This document shows, piece after piece, positions 10,771 through 20,884 of a DNA stretch of 64,000 bases. The stretch is taken from contig JAKOGI010000053.1 of assembly GCA_029747015.1 (NCBI GenBank), positions 659,001 to 723,000 of the forward strand, in the 5' to 3' direction. The number at the start of each line of letters is the position of its first letter. The first letter of the stretch is position 1. Source of the DNA: Carnegiea gigantea (taxonomy: Eukaryota > Streptophyta > Magnoliopsida > Caryophyllales > Cactaceae). The notes beneath the pieces were generated by a model. The model did no database searches, was not told the origin of the DNA, and saw only the letters and a program-made list of their open reading frames with translations. Position numbers and translations under genes: made by a program.

Positions 10771-13060
10771 AAATACACTTAATTTGTATGTCCTGACTCT
10801 TACCTTTGTGGCATCCAACTCTGAGAATGTTTTCACTCCGTCCCGTCTTCTCTACTACACTTACTTGTCTACTTGTGCCAACCATGTAATTATTTTCAGT
10901 GGATTGGTTTCCTCCCCTACTCATATAATATAATGAATGTGTATTAATTCGCTATGTTCTTTTCGTGGGTCAATCTATATTTATTTCAATCTACTTCAAC
11001 CTACTTCAACCTATTTCAACCCACTTGAAAAAAAAGTACCAACTTCAACCCACTTCAACCTACCTCAACCCACTTCAACCAACTTCAACCCACCCCCTTC
11101 ATAATTTTATAATTTGTAAAGTATCATGTGAGATTTAGGGTCTGTTGTTTTCGTGGGTAAATTGGGTGGGTAAAAGGGTGAAGTAGGTTGAAGTAGGTTG
11201 AAGTAGGTTGAGGTAAGTTGAAGTTGGTATTTTTTTTTTTTTGAGGTGGGTTAAAATAAGTTGAAATAGGTTAAAGTGGGTTGATGTAGGTTGAAGTGCA
11301 TTGAAATTGATACATTATTTACGTGGCGGGTTGAAGTGAGTTAAAATAATGAGAATGTAATTAATGTGTGATAATTTATGAAGTTATCAAAAATTTGTTT
11401 TTTATTTTTTATGTTTTTATGTTTTTATGTTTTATGTTTTATGTTTTTATTTCTTATTTTTTATTTTTTACATTTTAATTGTAATTTTAATTTTTTAATT
11501 TTTAATTTTTATTTCTTAATTTTTTATGTTTTAATTTTTAATTTTTAATTTTTCATTTCTTATTTCTTATTTTTTATTTTTTTATGCTTTTATTTTTTTA
11601 TTTTTTATTTTTTATTTTGATGGAATTTTCTATAACTTTTGTTTGCAATAAAAATAAAAAGATAAAAAATTAAAAATAAATATAAAAAATTAACAACAAG
11701 CAAAAATACAAAATAAAAAAATAAAAAATTAAAAATTAAAAATTAAAAATTAAAAACCAAAAATAAAAAATAAAAATAAAAAATCAAGAATAAAAAATAA
11801 AAATGAAAAAAATAAGAAATAAGAAATAAGAAATCGAAAATAAAAACATACAACATAAAAAAACTAAAAAAATAAACAGTAAAAAGTAAAAAATTAAAAA
11901 TTAAAAATTAAAATACACTTAATTTGTATGTCCTGACTCTTACCTTTGTGGCATCCAACTCTGAGAATGTTTTCACTCCGTCCCGTCTTGTCTACTACAC
12001 TTACTTGTCTACTTGTGCCAACCATGTAATTATTTTCAGTGGATTGGTTTCCTCCCCTACTCATATAATATAATGAATGCGTATTAATTCACTATATTCT
12101 TTTTGTGGATCAATCTATATTTACCCATTTTAATCTATTTTAACCTACTTTAATATACTTCAACCTATTTCAACCCACTTGAAAAAAAAATACCAACTTC
12201 AACCAACTTCAACCTACCTCAACCCACTTCAACCAACTTTAACCCACCCCCTTCATAATTTTATAATTTGTAAAGTATCATGTGAGATTTAGGGTCTGTT
12301 GTTTTCGTGGGTAAATTGGGTGGGTAAAAGGGTGAAGTAGGTTGAAGTAGGTTGAGGTGGGTTGAGGTAAGTTGAAGTTGGTATTTTTTTTTTTTTTTTG
12401 AGGTGGATTGAAATAAGTTGAAATAGGTTAAAGTGGGTTGATGTAGGTTGAAGTGCATTGAAATTGACACATTATTTACGTGGCGGGTTGAAGTGAGTTA
12501 AAATAATGAGAATGTAATTAATGTGTGATAATTTATGAAGTTATCAAAAATTTGTTTTTTATTTTTTATGTTTTTATGTTTTTATGTTTTATGTTTTATG
12601 TTTTTATTTCTTATTTTTTATTTTTTACATTTTAATTGTAATTTTAATTTTTTAATTTTTAATTTTTATTTCTTAATTTTTTATGTTTTAATTTTTAATT
12701 TTTAATTTTTCATTTCTTATTTCTTATTTTTTATTTTTTTATGCTTTTATTTTTTTATTTTTTATTTTTTATTTTGATGGAATTTTCTATAAATTTTGTT
12801 TGCAATAAAAATAAAAAGATAAAAAATTAAAAATAAATATAAAAAATTAACAACAAGCAAAAATACAAAATAAAAAAATAAAAAATAAAAAATAAATAAT
12901 TAAAAATTAAAAACCAAAAATAAAAAATAAAAATAAAAAATCAAGAATAAAAAATAAAAATGAAAAAAATAAGAAATAAGAAATAAGAAATCAAAAATAA
13001 AAACATACAACATAAAAAAACCAAAAAAATAAACAGTAAAAAGTAAAAAATTAAAAATTA
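10771..13060. repeat. Recent ~1.14-kb tandem duplication
   Basis: The sequence from aaatacacttaatttgtatg (10771) to about 11910 is repeated nearly identically from 11911 to about 13055, with few substitutions and small length changes in A/T runs. Each unit holds a flank, a small deletion-derivative element and the left half of the foldback element. The junction falls where the A-rich core meets the flank at a shared aaaatacac, consistent with microhomology or slippage. Confidence 0.9.
10951..11098. mobile_element. Small deletion derivative of the foldback family
   Basis: It starts with a terminus-like tgttcttttcgtgggtcaat, close to the right terminus of the 12292-14438 element. It then passes directly into an opposite-orientation arm (tactcaacct-type repeats, then caacttcaacccaccccc). 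An inner deletion that joined the two ends would produce this. The second copy lies at about 12091-12252 in the duplicated unit. Confidence 0.45.
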
Positions 13061-14438
13061 AAAATTAAAATTAAAATTAAAATTAAAAATTAAAAATTAA
13101 AAATGAAAAAATAAAAAAATTAAAAAAATTGAATATAAAAATAGAAAACAAAAAACTCAAAATAAGAAATAAAAATGAAAAACGAAAAATAAAAAATAAA
13201 AAATAAAAAATTTAAAAAATTTAAAAAATAAAAACATATAACAAATAAAAAATAAAAAATAAAAACATAAAAATAAAAAAATTATAATAAAAAAATAAAA
13301 TATAAAATATAAAAAACAAAAAACAAAAAACAAAAAATAAGAAATAAGAAATAAGAAATAAGAAATATAAAATATAAAATATAAAATTGCAAAATAACAA
13401 ATTAATAAAAATTAAAAAAATTAAAAACAAAAAATAAAAATTAAAAACATAAGAACATAAAAAAATAAAAATAGAAAATAGAAATTAAAAAATAAAATAT
13501 AAGAAATTAAAAAAATGAAAAAATAAAAACATATAAAAAGTACAAAATACAAAAATAAAACATAAAATTTAAAAATTTAAATTAAAAAATAAGAAAATAA
13601 AAAAATAAAAAGTAATAAGTAAAAAATAAAAAAATAAAAAAAATAAAAATACAAAAAAAAATACAAAATAAATAGAAAATAAAAAATAAAAAATAAAAAT
13701 AAAAATAAAAAATAAAGATTAAAAACATAAAAATTTAAAAATAAAAAACAAAAAACAAAAATTAAAAATTAAAAATTAAAAATTAAAAAATTAAAAAATA
13801 AAAAATAAAAAATTAGAAATTAGAAATTAGAAATTAGAAATATTAAAAATTAGAAAATTAAAATTAAAATTAAAAATTAAAAATTAATAATTTAAAATTT
13901 AAAATTTAAAATTTAAAATTTAAAATAAAAATAGAAAAGCAGAAAAATAGAAAAATAGAAAAATAAAAAACAAAAAAGAATAAATAAAAAATGAGAAATA
14001 AAAAATAAAAAATAAAAAATAAAAAATAAAAAATAAAAAATAAAAAATTAACACATAAAAAATAAACGTAACAAATGCAAATTAACAAATAACAATTACA
14101 AAATAAAATTAAAAATTAAAAATTAAAAATTAAAAATTGAAAAAGAATAAACAAAAATTCTACAAAATTTCGATAATTTCATGAATTATCACACATTAAT
14201 TACATTCTCATTATTTTAATCCACTTCAACCTACCACATAAAAAATATACCAACTTCAACCCATTTCAACCAACTTCAACCCATTTCAACCTACATCAAC
14301 CCACTTCAACCTACTTCAACCTATTTCAACCCACCTCAAATAAAAATACCAACTTCAACCTACCTCAACTTACCTCAACCTACTTCAACCTACTTCACCC
14401 TTTTACCCACCCAATTTACCCACGAAAAGAACAGGCCC
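12292..14438. mobile_element. Foldback (long-TIR) Harbinger/Tourist-like element with A/T core
   Basis: A 2147-bp element. The left end is GGGTCTGTTGTTTTCGTGGG; the right end, reverse-complemented, is GGGCCTGTTCTTTTCGTGGG. The inverted arms extend about 270 bp. Both carry ggttgaag(t)-type subterminal repeats about 10 bp apart (near 12325-12460 and 14225-14400) and then the block ataatgagaatgtaattaat. Inside, a T-rich arm (12545-12780) is followed by about 1.35 kb of almost pure A-rich sequence (aaaaataaaaa, aaattaaaaatt). TTA precedes the left end and TAA follows the right, close to the TWA target sites of PIF/Harbinger. No coding capacity. The element at 11138 is the left half of the same insertion, copied by the tandem duplication. 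Confidence 0.75.
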
Positions 14439-14811
14439 TAAGTTTCGTAATCTTTTCTTTTCTCCCCTTAAAATGAGCAACTATTTTGTACCATGTTTTC
14501 TTGTCATTCTAGGCTTTTTTATTGACTCATTCCATTTAATTGTTACAATTTTTTAAAAATATCACTATCAGATACCCTCTTGTATATAGAAATCATAATC
14601 AAAGGGCCATGTTATTAGAATATATTTAAAAGGGGCAATATTTTATAAAAACTATTTTAAGAGGACCATTCACTGTTTTTATTTTCTTTTTAGCCCTTAA
14701 ACTTTTCATATTTGCATTTTAATCCCAATCCCTAAAATTTTACTTTCGAAAATTTGAAATTTGTGCATGCATAATTTTTCTTATCAGTACTATTCTAGGT
14801 CCTCTTTCAAT

Positions 14812-14822
14812 TGGTATCAGAG
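14812..14822 (+). promoter_or_regulatory. Pararetrovirus primer-binding site (tRNA-Met), copy A
   Basis: TGGTATCAGAG matches the complement of initiator tRNA-Met, the primer used by Caulimoviridae and many LTR elements. It sits about 70 bp before the first viral ATG, and no LTR adjoins it. The equivalent in copy C is at 59993-60004. Confidence 0.8.
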
Positions 14823-14891
14823 TCATGTGACCAAAAATAATTAAGATAATTAAGCTAATTAATGATTAATTAAGCTAATTAATTATGATTA

Positions 14892-15246
14892 ATGCTTGAA
14901 TCATCACCTGCTTGTCCTGATCCAAATTACTCGCATATTGTTCACTCACCGGAAGAAATTTCTTTAGTAGCACCTCAGTCAAACTATATCACTGATATAA
15001 TTTTAGAATTAAAAGCAGAATGAGCTAAAGTTAAGACGAAAGTTAAGGAGTTTAAGAAGCAATTATGTGTAATTCACCTTTCTCTAGTTAGCAAAGATAG
15101 GCATAGCGGAAAATCTACTTCCAGTATTAGAATTCCAATCAACATAAATATCTTTTCCAAAATTCAAAAAACAAAAATCTATTTCCTTTGCATGATATAA
15201 AAATTCAAAAAGAAGTAGGAGAAAAATCAGGTAAAAAATCGACGGA
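14892..15246 (+). pseudogene. Caulimovirid first small ORF (coiled-coil), copy A
   Basis: From ATG at 14892 the frame reads about 100 codons with one in-frame TGA after about 45 codons. Residues around YITDIILELKAE and AKVKTKVKEFKKQL suggest a short heptad-type helix, as in virion-associated or other small caulimovirid proteins. Copy C carries the same ORF from ATG 60073, broken by a small insertion near 60155. The reading is cut at 15246 by the LTR element. Its role is not established. Confidence 0.5.
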
Positions 15247-16611
15247 TGTTAAATGGTAAATTTACCCATTTTACGCGCCTCTTTCTCCTACTTTTTGCTC
15301 GTATAATAACTTTATTTTATAGGATTTTACCTTGTTTTATTTATGTTTTGTAGGAAATAACTCCAAATCAAGCAAACGTCGCAAAAAGGGACAAAGACAG
15401 GACAACACAGCGAAAACTGGCGGAAACGGACAAAACCGGGCAAAACCGGGGAGACGTCCCACCGTGCCAGCAATGTGGCACGGTGGGGCCGTGCCACATG
15501 GCACGGTCGTGCCATCCTCCCAGTTTTGCCCGGTCTCGGTTTATTTAAGGCTTCGTTCGGGCGTCTGTTTGGGGGGGTCGTCGAGAGGTCGCACGGGAGC
15601 TTGCTTGGGCGTCTCTCTGGGGATTTCTAGAGTAGTTTAGGTTAGATTTTAGTTAAGAAGGGAGATTAGTTTAAGATTGAAGATTGTAACATTGGATTCA
15701 ACCTTTGGATTTCAAGTTCTTCATCAATTCAAGACTAAGTTTTCTTCTCTTTTATCTCTCTAGTTTTTATGTTCTTGTTAATTATGTTTTGTTGATTTTG
15801 ATTCTTGTATTGGTTTTGGTTGATTTATATGTTTAATTTCATTGTTAATTTATGTTGTTTACTTGTTTAAATTCGCTTTATTTCATTCCCTTCGTTTTGT
15901 TCTTCAAGTTTATGTTCTTGTTGATTAGTTTAGGTTTTCATGCGTTTTTCATGTTTTGTTGGTAGATTTTGTTGACTTGGATTATGATTAGCCTCTTGAT
16001 GGCTAATTGATCTTGTACTAGGCCTAAGCATACCCAATCTATGCCTAGAACTTAGAGTTTTCCTTCACGCCCGCTAAGTGTTCAATGAAATGCCTGAGAG
16101 GGTTTTCATCCATATTTTTGGGCAACTGACTTATGCTGAGAGGTGAGGTCAATTTGCTAGTGTGGGAGAGAGAATAGCCGAGTTCGGGACACAAAAGTAG
16201 TATCCGAATCGAGGCTAGGTTCGGGGTTGCTAGTTTTGTGGTCTAATTCGCCTAACCCCTCGAAAGTAGGTGGTTACACGAGTTAGACTAGCTCATGACC
16301 CTTGAGAGAGGGCTTGGGTGGTCTTTGATGGTGCAACCGACCATCTCTTGTTCATAGCGTGGTTCGGGTAGGTTAGGACTCGTCTTGGTTAGTTGGTTCG
16401 TCCATTGATAAAATCACAACTCCAAGTCGCTTGTTTCTGTGTTTGTAGCGTAGTTTAGTCTTTTCTCTTTCACCCTTTGATCTCGCCTAGATTGAGACGC
16501 TCTAGTGAACTCTGGTGGTTGGAAACACAATTCCCTGCGGACGATACCCCAAGTACTCAACGATACACCTAGCACTTGGGGTTTATAAATATTAAAACTT
16601 TTTCTACAACA
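15247..16611 (+). repeat. 5' LTR of gag-only element 1
   Basis: Runs from TGTTAAATGGTAAATTTACC to ...TTTTTCTACAACA, 1365 bp. It shares nearly all sequence with the 3' LTR except one replaced block (about 16108-16180). A GC-rich palindromic cluster around GGCACGG(C/T)CGTGCC lies at 15460-15514, upstream of the motif gtttatttaagg (15538-15549), which may be TATA-like. Confidence 0.9.
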
Positions 16612-16616
16612 AGTTT

Positions 16617-16636
16617 TTAGCGTCGTTGTCGGGGAA
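16617..16636 (+). promoter_or_regulatory. Primer-binding site (tRNA-Asp type), decayed
   Basis: ttagcgtcgttgtcgggga follows the 5' LTR. It differs at a few positions from the complement of plant tRNA-Asp and is better preserved in the second element (tggcgccgttgtcgggga near 34311). Confidence 0.7.
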
Positions 16637-16740
16637 TTGTCGTTTTTCAATATTGGGGTTTACTTTAGCATTCGAGGCTAGGTCTTTAGAAAATCCAAAA
16701 AATTTAAAAAATCAAAAATTTGAAAAAAAAAAATTTCAGG

Positions 16741-18141
16741 ATGGCTATTTTCCATTTCCCTTAATTTGGGCACGAACCTTTTTGGCAATATTTATCTCGG
16801 TTTAATGATTATTGTGCTCAATATGTGCATTTCACGTATGAGAAATGAGAAGTATGCGATGCTGTGCTTGAGGGGGTAACATATGAGACTCGAGCGATCC
16901 TTGAGTCCATGTGTTATGGTGGTTTGTGTTCCTTAAATGCCGATAACATGTGGGATTTGTTTGAGTCTCTAGCTTGGCATCAATGGCAATATAATGATGT
17001 TAGAGACCAATGTCATCACTATTCTGCATACCCTCAAGTGTTGTGCTATTTTTGCCAATCTTTTGACCATGATGTAAATTCTTGTCCCCATCGTGCTGTT
17101 TCCAATGAATGCTATGCTAGACTTGATGCCATGATAGGGGCAATGAATGAGCAAAACGAACGCTTTGCTAGTAGGATGAGGGAGTGGAGTTTATCGCATG
17201 AGACCAACTCTAGTTTACCTTACCCTAGACTTGAGGCTCGTCTCTGTGATGATTGTGAGTCTTCCCTTCCCCTAGGGTCGAATGTTATTGATGATGCACC
17301 TTTGACCAACCCAGGAGAAGTGTTTGACCTTCCCTCGACTCCATTGGCGTTCGTCGCTCCATCCTTTTCTAGTACACCTATGGGCACTAGCGTTAGTGCT
17401 CTGACCTTACATGCTTCTCCCTTCCCTTTAACTCAGTGCACGGGGTTAGAGATCGGCGAGACTTTTCAGGGTGATGCTAGCTTTGTAGAGGATGTTTTAC
17501 TTCCTTGGTCAGGAGAACTTACATTGGTTGAGCCATATCTTAAGGAGGCTCCTTCCGAGGAGTTGTGTGATGACAGTTCGGTAGTTGGTGCCGCACCTAG
17601 TATTGACCACATCAGCCCAATTTGCACCAACCCACTTGACTTCACCCCCACTTCATCTCCTCTCCTTTCCACCACGCACTCCCACTTGCATGCACTCCAT
17701 GAGTCCCTAGGTGACATTCGGGGGTATAATCCCTCCTTGGACCCTTTTTGTGCATACCTAGAGGACATGCCTAGAAAACCTGAGTGGACCACTTTCTTTC
17801 ATCATTATTTCAATTTTTCTATGGCATTTGATAAGTCTAAGAGGACACTCACTTTGTTTACTCAATTCTTACTAGTGTTCTCTTATTCGCACCATTCGGA
17901 GATGCATGCACAGGCACACAATAAGCTTCTGAGAGCTTTGACTGCATCCGAGCTGCCGACTCACATCTTGAGCGGCAAGGAGTGGCTGATGCTCCTTAAG
18001 CCGTCATGGCATAGTTTGGGTACATTCAGTACCCGACCTGGTATACTCGTTCGCACTCTTCCCCCCTTCTTTCTATTTTTCTTTTCTTTCTTTTTATTTT
18101 TGTTCAGTTGTGGATATTTAGGATTGTGTTTTGGTTGGTGA
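16741..18141 (+). pseudogene. Gag-like protein of element 1, two nonsense mutations
   Basis: The likely original ATG is at 16741 (MAIFHFP). Stops TAA at 16762-16764 and TGA at 16846-16848 lie in the same frame as the long open stretch, which runs from ATG 16864 to the stop at 18139-18141 (425 aa). The N-terminal part (GHEPFWQYLSRFNDYCAQ, then WDLFESLAWHQWQY) is typical of plant gypsy-type gag. A zinc knuckle CYFCQSFDHDVNSC, spaced CX2CX4HX4C, lies at 17044-17085 and would bind the element RNA. The rest is Ser/Pro/Thr-rich and poorly conserved, ending in a hydrophobic tail that may be a read-through artefact. No pol domain follows. Confidence 0.75.
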
Positions 18142-19505
18142 TCATCTTGTGGTGAAATGTGGATGCTGCCGAGCCGTTGTTGGCTATGATCACCATTTTC
18201 GTGTTTTTGTGGATTTTCATTGTGTTGTGATTGGTGGTGTTGTTGGATTGGTCCCTATTTGTTTTTGGTGGTATATGTGTGATCGTGTTGTTGTTTTGGG
18301 TGAGATTGTGTTTTTGGGAGAGTGTGTTAACTTGTGTATATTTTTGTCGTCTTTTGTTTTTCTTGTGTTTGATTTTGTTTTCTTTATTTTTGTGTCTTAG
18401 TGATGACTCACGGCTCCCAATGAGGACATTGTGAGATTTAGGTGTGGGGGTGGGGTCATCTCCCATTTTTCTTCTTATTTTTGTGAAAATTTTTCATTTT
18501 TGTGTAAATTTTTCTTTTCTTTTTGCATTTAAGGGAGTTTTGTACTATTTTGATCAGCCTTGATCCCTGATATCTTGACTATTAGCTCGTATATAAGTAT
18601 AATGTGCATGATAGATGTTCATCCCCAGTCTGTCGTTTTAGACCTCAGTTCTAACCCCAACAGTCCATCGTAATTTTACAATCCAGTCCTAAATTCATGT
18701 ATTGTCATCATCCTGAATTCTTAGTCTTCCACGATCGACTCTCCCATTTTCCACTGCACAGTTCCCTTTATATGTGCTGGCACCCCCTTTTTTCCAAAAC
18801 AAAAGCAAAAATAAACAAATTCAAGCGCTATTGGGTATATCCCTTTGAGGCGTGACATGAGTTTGTAATGAAAAAAAATAATAATGGAAAGAAAAGAAAG
18901 TAGGGAAGAAAAGAGTTGGAAATGACAAGTACCCCTTTGAGGCATGCGCTACTGGGTGTTACCCTTTGAGGCAATACTGCTACTGGGGAAGCCTGCTTTC
19001 CATGCTAGCCAATCAAAAAGGTAGCTTGTGTCAATTGCGTGGGATTGAGTTTGTTTTTGGTAGGCTTAGTGTTAGGTGATGATACACTTGCACAGCAGGC
19101 ACCAGGATGGATTCATTATTTTCATGTGTCGTGGGGTGAAGAGCTGATGTCTGGATGCCATTCTTTGGGATGATTTGTCCTGAAATGCATATAATGCTTG
19201 TGTACAGACTGATACTTAAGCTACTAGGTGGTTTTGGTTGATCCGAACGTGTACAGTTCACCCTGTTGTATATATTGTGTTTTGCCATTTTTATTTTTCG
19301 ATTTTTGTTTCTCTTTTCTTTGTTTTTCCTTTTTGAGATTTTGTGGGTATATCTTCTGCAAACCCTCACGAGACCTTACTCGTCCACTTGGGGTAACCAA
19401 GGGGTTTAAAGGGCTTGTTGCATATGCTAAATGCAACCGTGATTCCTACAAAAGTGAGTTAGTTGTTTACTTTAGTTTTTCTTTTATTTTGCTCGAGGAC
19501 GAGCA
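18142..19505 (+). other. Noncoding interior of gag-only element 1
   Basis: No conserved coding region. Blocks shared with the second element include the atgaggacattgtgag region and the repeats cctttgaggcatgcgc(t/c)act and ctttgaggcaatactgctac (18925-18985). Such conservation without coding suggests structural or packaging roles. Confidence 0.6.
18438..18456 (+). promoter_or_regulatory. Internal polypurine-tract-like motif
   Basis: TTTAGGTGTGGGGGTGGGG closely resembles the real polypurine tract before the 3' LTR (19506-19524) and is conserved in the second element at 35716-35733. It could prime a second plus strand (central PPT), but this is inferred from sequence likeness only. Confidence 0.4.
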
Positions 19506-19524
19506 AAAGATAGGTGTGGGGGTG
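19506..19524 (+). promoter_or_regulatory. Polypurine tract before 3' LTR
   Basis: AAAGATAGGTGTGGGGGTG sits immediately upstream of the TGTT start of the 3' LTR, the standard place for plus-strand priming. Confidence 0.8.
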
Positions 19525-20879
19525 TGTTGAACGGTAAATTTACCCATTTTACGCGCCTCTTTCTCCTACTTTTTGCTCGTATAATAAATTTATTTTATAG
19601 GATTTTACCTTGTTTTATTTATGTTTTGTAGAAAATAACTCCAAATCAAGCAAACGTCGCAAAAAGGGATGAAGACGGGACAACACAGCGAAAACCGGCG
19701 GAAACGGACAAAACCGGGCAAAACCGGGGAGACGGCCCACCGTGCCAGCAACGTGGCACGGCCGTGCCACGTGGCACGGTCGTGCTATCCTCCCAGTTTT
19801 GCCCAGTCTCGGTTTATTTAAGGCTTCGTTTGGGTGTCTGTTTGGGGGGGTCGTCGAGAGGTCGCACGGGAGCTTGCTTGGGCGTCTCTCTGGCGATTTC
19901 TAGAGTAGTTTAGGTTAGATTTTAGTTAAGAAGGGAGATTAGTTTAGGATTGAAGATTGTAACATTGGATTCAACCTTTGGATTTCAAGTTCTTCATCAA
20001 TTCAAGACTAAGTTTTCTTCTCTTTTATCTCTCTAGTTTTTATGTTCTTGTTAATTATGTTTTGTTGATTTTGATTCTTGTATTGGTTTTGGTTGATTTA
20101 TATGTTTAATTTCATTGTTAATTTATGTTGTTTACTTGTTTAAATTCGCTTTATTTCATTCCCTTCGTTTTGTTCTTCAAGTTTATGTTCTTGTTGGTTA
20201 GTTTAGGTTTTCATGCGTTTTTCATGTTTTGTTGGTAGATTTTGTTGGCTTGGATTGTGATTAGCCTCTTGATGGCTAATTGATCTTGTACTAGGCCTAA
20301 CCATACCCAATCTATGCCTAGAACTTAGAGTTTTCCTTCACGCCCGCCAAGTGTTCAATGAAATGCCTGAGAGGGTTTTCTCCGGCTTGCGATTGGTATG
20401 TCAAGAGGCTGAGGTTTGGGAGAGGGAAGTGTGGGAGAGGGAATGGCCGAGTTCGGGACACGAAAGTAGTATCCGAATCGAGCTAGGTCCGGGGTTGCTA
20501 GTTTTGTGGTCTAATTCGCCTAACCCCACGAAAGTAGGTGGTTACATGAGTTAGACTAGCTCATGACCCTTGAGAGAGGGCTTGGGTGGTCTTTGATGGT
20601 GCAACCGACCATCTCTTGTTCATAGTGTGGTTCGGGTAGGTTAGGACTCGTCTTGGTTAGTTGGTTCGTCCATTGGTAAAATCACAACTCCAAGTCGCTT
20701 GTTTCTGTGTTTGTAGCGTAGTTTAGTCTTTTCTCTTTCACCCTTTGATCTCGCCTAGATTGAGACGCTCTAGTGAACTCTGATAGTTGGAAACACAATT
20801 CCCTGCGGACGACACCCCAAGTACTCAACGATACATCTTGCACTTGGGGTTTATAAATATTAAAACTTTTTCTGCAACA
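19525..20879 (+). repeat. 3' LTR of gag-only element 1
   Basis: Runs from TGTTGAACGGTAAATTTACC to TTTCTGCAACA, 1355 bp. It is nearly identical to the 5' LTR, so insertion is relatively recent. A block at about 20376-20440 is unrelated to the matching 5' LTR segment. It contains the perfect palindrome GTGGCACGGCCGTGCCAC (19753-19770, extending two bases each side). Confidence 0.9.
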
Positions 20880-20884
20880 ACGGA

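Larger units (their letters stand above)
15247..20879 (+). mobile_element. Gag-only LTR retrotransposon 1 (TR-GAG-like)
   Basis: A complete 5.6-kb element in the viral DNA, flanked by a perfect 5-bp target duplication ACGGA (15242-15246 and 20880-20884). It begins TGTT and ends AACA. Near-identical LTRs of 1365 and 1355 bp bracket an interior of about 2.9 kb. The interior holds a tRNA-Asp-type primer site, one gag-like ORF with a CCHC knuckle, a long noncoding stretch and a polypurine tract. No protease, reverse transcriptase, RNase H or integrase is seen, so it would need proteins from another element. This matches terminal-repeat retrotransposons with a GAG domain described in plants; the primer site and gag style suggest Ty3/gypsy (Athila/Tat-like) relatives. 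Confidence 0.85.

Noticed and set aside
10673..10933. Small ORFs on both strands across the poly(G) with Gly or Pro runs
   Set aside because: Produced by the homopolymer; part of the sequence is repeated in the tandem duplication without the run.
13221..14088. Phe/Leu/Tyr-rich minus-strand ORFs resembling membrane proteins
   Set aside because: They read the A-rich core of the foldback element on the opposite strand, so the apparent hydrophobicity is a composition artefact.
15332..15640. 102-aa ORF in the LTR
   Set aside because: It lies wholly inside the LTR and is open only because that part is GC-rich; the 3' LTR does not preserve it.
18131..18400. Val/Phe-rich ORF after gag of element 1
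   Set aside because: GT-rich noncoding DNA of the element; not conserved as protein in element 2.
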